Assembly: GCA_937894105.1 (NCBI GenBank)
Contig: CALCTI010000130.1
Span: 1 to 6,530, forward strand
Length of the DNA: 6,530 nt
Direction: 5' to 3'
Source: an uncultured cyanobacterium
GTDB lineage: Bacteria; Cyanobacteriota; Cyanobacteriia; CACIAM-69d
Numbering within the stretch: position 1 is the first letter of the stretch; each line of letters opens with the position of its first letter. The notes beneath the pieces are model-generated. The model worked only from the letters and a program-made list of their open reading frames with translations, did not search any database and was not told the origin of the DNA. The position numbers and the translations under genes were made by a program. Shown here in pieces: positions 1-6,354 of the stretch.

Positions 1-482
1 ATTCCCCAACTAAGATTCACTTCCGGCTGTATCCAAATAGGGTGCAAACCACTTAGCACCAGCCCCGTCAAAATTGATTGGTGGGCATTACGACCGATGA
101 TAATTTTTTGCTGGGAAATGGGTGAAAGTCTAGATATTGCCAACAATGCCGCCTGTAAACCCACCGTGCTGCCATTAACCAGAAACCATGACCGGTCCGC
201 GCCAAACGCGTGTGCCGCCAACCGTTGGGCTTCGGCGATCGCCCCTGTAGGCACTGCCAGATTATCCAGCCCTTCCAGCTCCGTTAAATCGTCCAGAAAC
301 GCTGCCCCCCAGCGATTGTCTAGCGGTCCTAGCCCAATCCCCTGATGTCCCGGCACATGAAACCGTCCTTGCAGCGATCGCACCTTTTCAAACACCGCCG
401 CCGCCAGGGGCATCTCCCTTCGTAGCTTTTTCCAGTCTCCCGGACTCCAATTTTCCTGCGCCCAATTTTTTGCGATCGCCAT
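1..482 (-). CDS. Orn/Lys/Arg decarboxylase-family PLP enzyme, N-terminal part (cut by window edge)
   Basis: Reading the minus strand from the ATG at 482 gives 160 codons that stay open to the window edge. The start is well fixed: an in-frame TAG lies two codons upstream (486-488) and the leader is purine-rich. Visible family features are PGHQG (44-48), the stretch DLTELEGLDNLAVPTG (65-80) followed by EAQRLAA, the FGAD and VNGST segment (93-106), and RNAHQS (131-136). These are typical of the N-terminal part of the large domain in fold-type I basic amino acid decarboxylases (OKR_DC_1 family). Short members of the family run to about 480-500 residues, so roughly a third is present and the PLP-binding lysine lies outside the window. 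Such enzymes remove CO2 from arginine, lysine or ornithine to give polyamine precursors. Which substrate is used cannot be told from this part. The gene is divergent from pdhA. Confidence 0.88.
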   Translation of the reverse strand, partial: MAIAKNWAQENWSPGDWKKLRREMPLAAAVFEKVRSLQGRFHVPGHQGIGLGPLDNRWGAAFLDDLTELEGLDNLAVPTGAIAEAQRLAAHAFGADRSWFLVNGSTVGLQAALLAISRLSPISQQKIIIGRNAHQSILTGLVLSGLHPIWIQPEVNLSWG

Positions 483-611
483 TTCCTACCCCCCTACCCC
501 GTTTACGCACGCGCTTGTTGGCGTTCCACGGTATCCTAAATAAGCTTTATTCGGCTTTTACGAGCCCCGTTACATCAGGCACCACGCCTGCGACTAACCC
601 AAAAATCCAGA

Positions 612-1649
612 ATGGCATTACAACAACGCGTACTTCCCTCAAATCCCCCCGCTCGCGCCACCATCACGCGGGACGAAGGCTTGATGCTTTACGAAGATAT
701 GGTGTTGGGGCGCACCTTTGAAGACAAGTGCGCCGAGATGTATTACCGGGGCAAAATGTTTGGCTTCGTCCACCTATATAACGGACAGGAAGCGGTTTCC
801 ACCGGCGTGATCCGAGCTATGCGCCGGGATGAGGATTATGTGAGCAGCACTTACCGCGACCACGTTCACGCCCTAAGTGCCGGAGTGCCCGCCCGCGAGG
901 TAATGGCGGAATTATTCGGCAAGGTCACCGGTTGCAGTAAGGGGCGCGGCGGCTCCATGCACCTGTTCTCCGAGCCCCATCATTTGTTGGGGGGCTATGC
1001 GTTTATTGCTGAAGGTATTCCGGTAGCAACGGGGGTGGCATTCCAAACTAAGTATCGTCGAGAAGCGCTGGGAGATGCTGGTTCTGACCAGGTAACGGCT
1101 TGCTTTTTTGGGGATGGGGCTGCTAACAACGGTCAGTTCTTTGAATGTTTGAATATGGCGGCTTTGTGGAAGTTGCCGATTATTTTTGTGGTGGAAAATA
1201 ACCGCTGGGCGATCGGGATGGCCCACGAGCGAGCCACGTCGGTACCGGAAATTTACACCAAGGGTGCAGCGTTTGGTATGCCTGGCGTTGAGGTGGACGG
1301 AATGGATGTGTTGGCGGTGCGGGGTGCAGCTCAGGAGGCCGTTGCCCGGGCCCGTGCTGGCGAAGGTCCCACCCTAATCGAAGCCCTAACCTATCGTTTC
1401 CGGGGACATTCACTAGCGGATCCCGATGAGCTGCGTTCTAAGGACGAGAAGGATATTTGGCAGAGTCGCGATCCGATTATTCAGTTTAAAGAATACTTGA
1501 CTGGCGAGGGTTTGGTAACGGCAGAAGAGCTGAAGGATATTGACAAAAAAATCCAGTCGGAAGTGGAAGATGCTGTGCGATTTGGTCTCGATAGCCCCGA
1601 GCCAGATCCTGCAGATTTGTACAAATATGTTTTCGCTGAAGATGAATAG
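612..1649 (+). CDS. pdhA: Pyruvate dehydrogenase E1 component, alpha subunit
   Basis: This 345-residue protein is the thiamine-diphosphate-binding alpha subunit of pyruvate dehydrogenase E1, which decarboxylates pyruvate and passes the acetyl group to E2 lipoyl domains. The TPP/Mg motif runs from GDG (167-169) to NN (196-197). Other family landmarks are EDKCAEMYYRGKMFGF (37-52), YNGQEA (56-61), YRDH (81-84), GCSKGRGGSMH (107-117) and YRFRGHSLADPDE (261-273), the phosphorylation-loop region of mitochondrial homologues. The length fits cyanobacterial PdhA. ATG 612 is the first ATG after an in-frame stop at 537-539, although no clear Shine-Dalgarno precedes it. E1 beta, E2 and E3 genes are not adjacent; pdh genes are usually dispersed in cyanobacteria. 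A strong terminator follows 80 bp downstream, so the gene is probably transcribed alone. No HIP1 octamer falls inside it. Confidence 0.97.
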   Translation: MALQQRVLPSNPPARATITRDEGLMLYEDMVLGRTFEDKCAEMYYRGKMFGFVHLYNGQEAVSTGVIRAMRRDEDYVSSTYRDHVHALSAGVPAREVMAELFGKVTGCSKGRGGSMHLFSEPHHLLGGYAFIAEGIPVATGVAFQTKYRREALGDAGSDQVTACFFGDGAANNGQFFECLNMAALWKLPIIFVVENNRWAIGMAHERATSVPEIYTKGAAFGMPGVEVDGMDVLAVRGAAQEAVARARAGEGPTLIEALTYRFRGHSLADPDELRSKDEKDIWQSRDPIIQFKEYLTGEGLVTAEELKDIDKKIQSEVEDAVRFGLDSPEPDPADLYKYVFAEDE

Positions 1650-1729
1650 CTTTTAGGACTTAGAAGACAGCAATTGTTGTGCTTAGTTGTACTCAATCGC
1701 CTATATTTAATCCTTGTATTCAATCGTTG

Positions 1730-1770
1730 AAAGGGTGGTATGATCTTCGGATTTATGATCGCCCTTTTTT
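1730..1770 (+). terminator. Intrinsic terminator of pdhA with UUCG tetraloop
   Basis: AAAGGG (1730-1735) pairs with CCCTTT (1762-1767). The pairing continues inward through TGGT/ATCG (1736-1739 with 1758-1761, two of the four being wobbles) and, after small bulges, reaches ATC-TTCG-GAT (1743-1752), a C(UUCG)G loop of the very stable kind. TTTTTTATT follows directly. The T-rich tail is only on the plus strand, so it should stop pdhA transcripts and not those of the minus-strand kinase. Confidence 0.85.
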
Positions 1771-1776
1771 ATTGCT
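1768..1776. repeat. Left 9-bp direct repeat TTTATTGCT (putative target-site duplication)
   Basis: This copy is identical to 1867-1875 and separated by one G from the left inverted repeat. It overlaps the T-tract of the pdhA terminator, so the insertion point would be the terminator's tail. Confidence 0.55.
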
Positions 1777-1777
1777 G

Positions 1778-1866
1778 GTAGTGATGCAACGTAATGTAGG
1801 CTGAGCCTTAATCTATAGAAGATTCAAGCTTTTCGAAATTGAGTGATCATCACATTGCATCACTAC
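1778..1866. mobile_element. MITE-like 89-bp element with terminal inverted repeats
   Basis: The left end GTAGTGATGCAA (1778-1789) is the exact reverse complement of TTGCATCACTAC (1855-1866). Extended inward, the arms match at 17 of 19 positions (1778-1796 against 1848-1866). A 9-bp direct repeat TTTATTGCT lies immediately right of the element (1867-1875) and one base left of it (1768-1776), as expected of a target-site duplication. The interior has no open frame and holds small dyads (AGGCTGAGCCT at 1798-1808, ATCT/AGAT at 1811-1823). This is the anatomy of a non-autonomous miniature transposable element. I do not recognise the parent transposase family. The alternative is a hairpin in the 3' untranslated region of the kinase mRNA: read on the minus strand both mismatches become G-U pairs, giving a continuous 19-bp stem. 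Confidence 0.6.
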
Positions 1867-1875
1867 TTTATTGCT
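1867..1875. repeat. Right 9-bp direct repeat TTTATTGCT (putative target-site duplication)
   Basis: This is the second copy of the flanking repeat. It directly abuts the last base of the right inverted repeat (1866). Confidence 0.55.
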
Positions 1876-1913
1876 TTCTTCGGCGACAATTTTAATCAGT
1901 TTGATCAATACAA

Positions 1914-3458
1914 TTAGCTAACAGGTAGAGCGATCAAAAACTCCGTTCCTTTGCCCACTTCGGAGCTAACATCAAGAGTTCCTTGGTGCACTTCGACCAC
2001 AATATTCTTGGCAATTGACAAGCCCAAACCAGTGCCTTTACCCACAGCTTTAGTTGTGAATGATTGGCTAAAGATCTTATTTTGAACCTCTTTTGGCATC
2101 CCAGGTCCATTGTCAGCGATCGCCACCTGCACCTGGTTATTTTCCAGCGAGGTACGAATCGTAATCCGATTAGGCTTAATTCTTATATCTTCAAAACTTC
2201 GCCCTCGGCTAGCCTCATCGAGGGCATCGATCGCATTGGCCAGAATATTCATAAACACCTGACTAAGCTGCCCCGGAAAACACGTTATTTCAGGAATATC
2301 ATCATAGTGAGTTTCCACCGCGATCGCCGGGCGCAGATCATTCGCTTTTAAACGATGGCGCAAAATTAATAGGGTTCCATCAAGCCCTTTCTGCAAGTCA
2401 AAAACCTGTTTAGAATCCACATCTGATCGCGCAAAAGTACGTAAACTTTTACTAATAGAAGTGATGCGATCGCCACTATTTCGTATGGCACCAATTAGCT
2501 GGGGAAAATCCTTACGGATATACTGTAAATCAACCGTTTCCAGTTCTTCAACTAAACCATCACTAGGATTAGGCAACTCTTTCTCATAGCGATCCAGCAA
2601 TCCTAATAAATCGCTGGCATAATCTTGAGCAATGCCCACATTTCCTAAGATGCAACTCACAGGATTATTGATTTCATGAGCGACTCCAGCGACGGAACTG
2701 CCCAGGCTAGACATCTTTTGCAGTTCACTTTGGGCTACCCGTAGTGCGTGTAGATAGCGCCTCAATACTTGTAAAACTAAAAACCAGGCAGGAATCAAAA
2801 TAATTAGCGTTCCTCCCGCCATAATTCCTGACAGAATTAGCTGTTTTTGGTGGTTTTTAATTTCCACATTAAAATGCTTTCTAACAGCTTTATGACGGTC
2901 TTTAACACCGTCAGAATAAAGTTGTTTTTGACGATTATATTCAGGGCTAAGCAATAGCTTCAGTGCTTCTTCTGATCTGCCAAGCTTAACAAGGCGGAAC
3001 GATTCTTCCTCCATTACCACTAGTTTTATATTGGCAGCTTCTGTCTCAACGGCATCGCTAGTGTCATAGGATTCAGGCACTATCTCAATAGATTCAGTAA
3101 TGGTTTGATCCAGCAATGAAACGTGGCTTTGGTAGCGTCTTTCCCATTGCTCGTCGCCCGTTGATGCGTTCATTAGGGCAGACATGGTCAACACTTCGTC
3201 GAGATACTTAACGCGATCGCTCAAGCGTTGTAATCGAAATTCATTCGCTATCAATCGATTAAAAGCGCGATAAGTAATAACCGACCCGGCACAGAGGGGA
3301 GTGAACAGAAAGAGGGTGGCGATCGCTGTAACCTTGACCAGTCGCGTAGGTTTATTAGCGAGGGGAGACAATAGTCTTTTGGCCGCCGTATAGGGCTGGG
3401 CAATCATTTTTAAGCGCGGAGTAAAGCGATCACCATTTTTAATAGTTAGATTACTCAT
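1914..3458 (-). CDS. Membrane-bound sensor histidine kinase with helical extracytoplasmic sensor
   Basis: This 514-residue kinase should sense an external or membrane signal, autophosphorylate on histidine and pass the phosphate to an unknown response regulator. In order it has a cytoplasmic N-terminus, a membrane segment (about 44-64), a charged, mostly helical outer domain (about 75-205) resembling the four-helix sensors of chemoreceptors, a second membrane segment (about 208-232), a DHp domain with AHEINNP (phosphoacceptor His261), and an ATPase domain with NILANAID (N-box, 404-411), DNGPGMP (449-455), FTTK (467-470) and GKGTGLGLS (473-481). The residues before FTTK read FSQS rather than the usual FDPF, so the F-box is slightly atypical. 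The ATG at 3458 is chosen; a TTG nine bases upstream would add three residues. No Shine-Dalgarno is evident. It shares an extended DHp architecture with the broken kinase downstream of 3459. No response regulator adjoins it. Confidence 0.92.
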   Translation of the reverse strand: MSNLTIKNGDRFTPRLKMIAQPYTAAKRLLSPLANKPTRLVKVTAIATLFLFTPLCAGSVITYRAFNRLIANEFRLQRLSDRVKYLDEVLTMSALMNASTGDEQWERRYQSHVSLLDQTITESIEIVPESYDTSDAVETEAANIKLVVMEEESFRLVKLGRSEEALKLLLSPEYNRQKQLYSDGVKDRHKAVRKHFNVEIKNHQKQLILSGIMAGGTLIILIPAWFLVLQVLRRYLHALRVAQSELQKMSSLGSSVAGVAHEINNPVSCILGNVGIAQDYASDLLGLLDRYEKELPNPSDGLVEELETVDLQYIRKDFPQLIGAIRNSGDRITSISKSLRTFARSDVDSKQVFDLQKGLDGTLLILRHRLKANDLRPAIAVETHYDDIPEITCFPGQLSQVFMNILANAIDALDEASRGRSFEDIRIKPNRITIRTSLENNQVQVAIADNGPGMPKEVQNKIFSQSFTTKAVGKGTGLGLSIAKNIVVEVHQGTLDVSSEVGKGTEFLIALPVS

Positions 3459-3533
3459 GCTGGACAATGAAGACTGAATCTATGGAAAAATCATTGAAAG
3501 AGACGGGGCTTATTCGTAAAGTTCGCCTCAAAA

Positions 3534-3561
3534 ATTATTCGGCTTAAATATCAACTGTAAA
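3534..3561 (-). promoter_or_regulatory. Candidate sigma-70-type promoter for the membrane kinase
   Basis: On the minus strand a -35 hexamer TTTACA (3556-3561; 5 of 6 to consensus) and a -10 hexamer AATAAT (3534-3539; 5 of 6) are separated by 16 bp. The start site would fall near 3527, leaving a leader of about 70 nt before the ATG at 3458. This rests on sequence match alone. Confidence 0.42.
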
Positions 3562-3567
3562 TTTACA
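3556..3567. promoter_or_regulatory. Perfect 12-bp palindrome TGTAAATTTACA, possible operator
   Basis: TGTAAATTTACA is its own reverse complement and contains the candidate -35 hexamer of the membrane kinase promoter, so a bound dimeric regulator would cover that hexamer. It does not fit the NtcA pattern GTA-N8-TAC, because the half-sites are only 4 bp apart. AT-rich palindromes can occur by chance. Confidence 0.35.
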
Positions 3568-4290
3568 TCAGACTATTCTGGTTTATCCTCTATTAACCTC
3601 AAAAACGGTTTGCATTGGACAATTGCTAAAGTTGTCACTGTAGACGTTTTTTTGATTTTTATTTATTAAAGGTGAGAAAGATTAGATGATTTTTATTGCC
3701 GACTTCTCTCCCTAAAGTGATGCTTCCTTCTTCAAGGAACGGACTTAATGCTGAACTATTGATTAGGTCTTTGTGGAAAGTTTTTACTTATTTACAATTG
3801 TGATCGCGATCGCCTCTAATTATTTAACGTCTACTGGTTCAAGAATCCCGGATAGCTGCCTTTTACCTTAACGGAATGGCACACTTGAAGTCCCGTAAGG
3901 GATACATTGCTCAGCAAAGGGTGATCAAAATTCTTCTCATATCAGATCCGCTTTAAATTCCCCAAAACCCTCGCTTCTGGTGAAACATACTCGTCGGCGG
4001 GCTCGGTGCTCATTGCCCCACTGTCGAAATTTGGGGGTCGCCGTACCGGATTTGATCTCAGTTTCGATTCATAGATTTTCAGCGATCGCTCAAACAGCAG
4101 TCCCGCATTTCCATATCGTCCCTAAGATTCATATAATATCGCTCAACGATCCAAGCCGCTGACAATGTTGGGGTGGTCCGCTCCCAGGTGAAATTCAATA
4201 CTTGGTAGCAATTTGCAGCGATTTGCAGCGATCGCCCCAATTCCATCCCTAACCTTTATCAATGGTTGAAGGATCTAACCTCAATTCCCC
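3562..4290. other. Long gene-free intergenic region
   Basis: No open frame here has recognisable protein features. The only one of any length (3980-4162, plus) shows no motif and no ribosome binding site. What can be seen is a GACAA/TTGTC dyad (3618-3622 and 3632-3636), a TCCC-gtaa-GGGA mini-hairpin (3891-3902), a CCCCAAA/TTTGGGG inverted pair (3960-3966 and 4030-4036), three HIP1 octamers (3806, 4082, 4228) and a 10-bp tandem duplication (4211-4230). It separates the two minus-strand kinases, so they are unlikely to form a tight operon. It could hold an unannotated small RNA or a fully decayed gene, but nothing decides between these. Confidence 0.5.
4211..4230. repeat. Two tandem copies of ATTTGCAGCG ending in a HIP1 site
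   Basis: ATTTGCAGCG at 4211-4220 is repeated exactly at 4221-4230, and the second copy runs into the HIP1 octamer at 4228-4235. It looks like a simple slippage duplication downstream of the broken kinase; no function is evident. Confidence 0.7.
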
Positions 4291-4761
4291 TTACCCAGAC
4301 TTGGGCAACATTGAATTCATCTTCACAAGAAGATTGATATTAAACACAGTTCCTTTCCCAGGAATAGAATCACAGGATAAATCGCCCCCATGATTTTCCA
4401 CCACAATTTGATAGCTAGTGGTTAAACCCATTCCAGCTCCCTTCCCCACAGGCTTGGTAGTAAAAAGTGGGTCAAAAACCATAGCCTTAGTTTTATAATC
4501 CATCCCAGTACCATTATCCTCAACTGTAATCAAAATAGCGTCCTTAGAAACCAGCTTGGTTTTGATAAAAATTTTCCCCCTCAACCCTTCCCCTAATTCC
4601 TTTCTACGCCGATCAATAGCGTCGATCGCATTAATAATTAAATTCATAAAAACCTGATTAAGTAAGCTAGCGTAACACCCAACCTCAGGTAACGGATCAT
4701 CGTAGTTTTTTATAATTGTGATTGAACCGGTCTGCGTTTCATCACCCAACCGTCTTTGCAC
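4291..4761 (-). pseudogene. ATPase (catalytic) fragment of the broken kinase
   Basis: From a GTG at 4761 this gives 156 residues with an apparently complete HATPase_c domain: QVFMNLIINAIDAID (N-box, about 37-51), VEDNGTGM (about 95-102), FDPLFTTKPVGKG (about 111-123) and GAGMGL (123-128). It is in the same frame as the DHp fragment and separated from it only by the TAA at 4816-4818. The intervening codons (4762-4815) still read as kinase sequence, including SVDIHENIDSVINLV. All nucleotide-binding motifs look functional, which argues for a recent break. Confidence 0.8.
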
Positions 4762-4815
4762 AAGATTAATTACACTATCAATATTTTCGTGGATATCAAC
4801 GGACTTAATAGATGA

Positions 4816-4818
4816 TTA
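4816..4818 (-). other. In-frame nonsense codon (TAA) in the kinase gene
   Basis: The minus strand reads CGC CTT GAT TAA TCA TCT. Relatives of this DHp subfamily usually read RLDE here, so TAA most simply derives from GAA by one change. The same frame stays open for 174 further codons with conserved ATPase motifs. Confidence 0.75.
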
Positions 4819-5112
4819 ATCAAGGCGGGAGAAAATCCTCAGGGATTGAACAATATTCTGCACCCGATCAACGCCATTTTGAATAGATTGAATCAGCTTT
4901 GGAAAGTCTTGAAATGCATAGTCAATATCATTATCCTGAACAAAATTGCTAATATCTTCGGCTGGGTCAGAATGGTGGGCGCGGTATAAATTGACCAACT
5001 GAGAAAGTATGTCAAAGTAACCCTTTGCCGGATCCAGATTGCCATGGATAAAGCTAAGGGGGGTATTAATTTCGTGGGCAATACCGGACACTAAATTCCC
5101 CCGCCCAGGCAT
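4816..5112 (-). pseudogene. DHp (phosphoacceptor) fragment of the broken kinase
   Basis: These 98 residues begin at an ATG that overlaps the end of the CBS-GAF frame by 22 bases and end at the premature TAA. AHEINTP (12-18) contains the phosphoacceptor His13. A roughly 50-residue variable stretch then leads to YAFQDFPKLIQSI and RVQNIVQSLRIFSRLD, the second DHp helix. The same order occurs in the membrane kinase at 1914-3458. The overlap resembles translational coupling, but the frame starts inside the first DHp helix without the preceding coiled coil, so a frameshifted fragment is more likely than an independent protein. Confidence 0.8.
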
Positions 5113-6266
5113 TTTTCCGCCTGCGCCAGCTTTAGCTGAGTTTGCTGAAGCCGCTTATAAGACCGCTCAATTTCGCGGCTTTTACTTTGGGATTCTTCGT
5201 GCAGTTGAGATTGATAAATGGCGATCGCCGCATGCTGAGAGAGCTGCTTAGCCAAAGAAATTTCATCCGTCTGCCAATGGCGAGGCGAATCTTTGTAGCT
5301 AGTGATGATTAACCCCCAAAGCTGATTTTCCACCACAATGGGCACCATCAGCTTAGAGCGAATATCCAGACCGATTAACAGCTCCTGGTGGCAAACAGCC
5401 ATCGCCGCGTCGTAAACATCATTAACAACGCGCACTTTACCCAGACGATAGGGCTCCAGCCATTCCGGAGAAACACAGGGGTCATGGGCAACGCTGTGGA
5501 GCAATGAACGCCCCCCGGGAATAATGGATTCGGCCACTACCATGGCGCTCAGATCTTCCTGCAGCTTGTAAATAATGACGCGATCGCACTGCAACAGCCG
5601 GCGCATCTCTTGCACCGTTGTATTCAGCACCGTCGATAAATCTAAAGACGCATAAATCTGCCCAAAAATTTTGGTCAGCCCCTGCTCTCGCTGCACCAAT
5701 GCTTCTAAAATCTGTGCAATCTGATCAATATCAGCGGTTTGCTCCAGACCGCTGTCATAAAGCTCTGATACCATCGCCAGCCGCAAACATTCATCGCTAA
5801 GAATGCCCACCAAACGATTTTCCCGGTCCACCACGGGAGCATAGTTAACGCTGTGGTGCTGAAGTAAATCGTAGGCGCTTTCTAAATCCCCCAGATTATT
5901 CTGCTGAAACTTAAGGATAACGGGGTCAATCACTTCCTCCGCCGTCGTTTCTTCAAAACAAACCCCATCCATCCCCAGTTGTCCTAACTGTCGATTGGTC
6001 AGGAGCCCCAACACCTCACCCTGGCGGCTAGCCACCACCACGCAGTCGGCGTAGGCTCTGCCGTGCACATCCTGTACCGTTGCAGCAGAAATCAAAACGC
6101 GGGATGGAGATAACCGACGATTAAAATAGCTGGATTCTGTTTTTTGCTGGAAGCAAGCCTGCTGCACGTTTAGGATCGTAACGGCTTCCGACAGGGTTGC
6201 CTGGGGCAAAATTGTGGTGGGAGATTTGGCTATCGCCCACCGAGGAAGAAGAATACTAGAAGACAT
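5091..6266 (-). CDS. Remaining CBS-GAF sensor part of the broken kinase (possible DXCF-like cyanobacteriochrome)
   Basis: As read, this frame encodes 391 residues: a CBS pair (first repeat about 15-100 with a long insertion, second about 108-165), a linker helix, a GAF domain (about 195-355) and a short coiled coil ending in the out-of-frame tail CLGGGI. CBS pairs often bind adenine nucleotides. The GAF holds VCHQELL with C292-H293, the usual bilin-attachment dyad of cyanobacteriochromes, and HDPCV with C264, in the position of the second cysteine of the DXCF subgroup. The 28-residue spacing matches TePixJ (C494/C522). Phe of DXCF is Val here, and the LIAHQC-like segment reads LIITSYK (319-325), lacking the conserved His, so bilin binding is not assured. 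If translated, this piece has no kinase output of its own. Confidence 0.75.
   Translation of the reverse strand: MSSSILLPRWAIAKSPTTILPQATLSEAVTILNVQQACFQQKTESSYFNRRLSPSRVLISAATVQDVHGRAYADCVVVASRQGEVLGLLTNRQLGQLGMDGVCFEETTAEEVIDPVILKFQQNNLGDLESAYDLLQHHSVNYAPVVDRENRLVGILSDECLRLAMVSELYDSGLEQTADIDQIAQILEALVQREQGLTKIFGQIYASLDLSTVLNTTVQEMRRLLQCDRVIIYKLQEDLSAMVVAESIIPGGRSLLHSVAHDPCVSPEWLEPYRLGKVRVVNDVYDAAMAVCHQELLIGLDIRSKLMVPIVVENQLWGLIITSYKDSPRHWQTDEISLAKQLSQHAAIAIYQSQLHEESQSKSREIERSYKRLQQTQLKLAQAEKCLGGGI
5112..5116 (-). other. Frameshift site: A5 run in the kinase gene
   Basis: On the minus strand the sequence reads GCG GAA AAA TGC, ending the frame 18 bases later at TAG. One more A would give GAA AAA ATG CCT GGG and continue into GNLVSGIAHEI, the expected DHp start. 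The lesion is a missing base in a five-A homopolymer. Confidence 0.8.
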
Positions 6267-6324
6267 ATAAGACCTAAGAGACTATCAAGGAAAATAACTA
6301 CAGGTCCTTAATAATCAACTGTGA

Positions 6325-6354
6325 AATTTAAAAATAATTGCGATTAATTGCCAA
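6325..6354 (-). promoter_or_regulatory. Weak candidate promoter of the broken kinase gene
   Basis: On the minus strand TTGGCA (6349-6354) and TAAATT (6325-6330) are separated by 18 bp, each hexamer 4 to 5 of 6 to consensus. A second option, TTGATT with TATTTT 16 bp further on and nearer the gene, is about as good, so the choice is uncertain. The rest of 6267-6530 is AT-rich and shows no gene. Confidence 0.25.

Larger units (their letters stand above)
4291..6266 (-). pseudogene. Disrupted soluble CBS-CBS-GAF(cyanobacteriochrome-like) histidine kinase
   Basis: Three consecutive minus-strand frames join into one kinase of about 658 residues: CBS pair (about 15-165), GAF (about 195-355), coiled coil (about 355-385), DHp with AHEINTP (His398) and an ATPase domain. 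Two lesions interrupt it. A one-base deletion in the A5 run (5112-5116) ends the first frame after AQAEK; adding one A restores AEKMPGRGNLVSG. A TAA at 4816-4818 follows FSRLD, where relatives usually have Glu, so a single GAA-to-TAA change explains it, and the frame continues unchanged beyond. The reconstructed MPGRG also has Arg where Leu is usual. No membrane segments are seen. ATG 6266 is supported by an upstream in-frame TAG (6282-6284). The ATPase motifs are intact, so decay would be recent. Sequencing error in the A-run is possible but does not easily explain the TAA as well. Confidence 0.85.

Noticed and set aside
97..345. Plus-strand open frame of 82 codons
   Set aside because: It is antisense to the decarboxylase, whose frame carries clear family motifs; the plus-strand translation has none.
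518..546. Possible pdhA promoter (TTGGCG, 17 bp, TAAGCT)
   Set aside because: The -10 matches consensus at only about three positions and other placements are equally good.
576..590. CAGGC-accac-GCCTG hairpin just before pdhA
   Set aside because: The stem is only 5 bp with no further pairing; too weak to call an operator or attenuator.
912..1226. Minus-strand open frame within pdhA
   Set aside because: It is a shadow of a highly conserved coding frame and has no motif of its own.
3980..4162. Plus-strand 60-codon open frame in the intergenic region
   Set aside because: No ribosome binding site, no recognisable motif and a low-information Arg/His/Ser-rich composition; most likely chance.
4245..4274. 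Two short stacked stems (ATCC/GGAT and AACC/GGTT) after the broken kinase
   Set aside because: Each is only 4 bp with an internal loop and no T-tract on the minus strand; not a convincing terminator.
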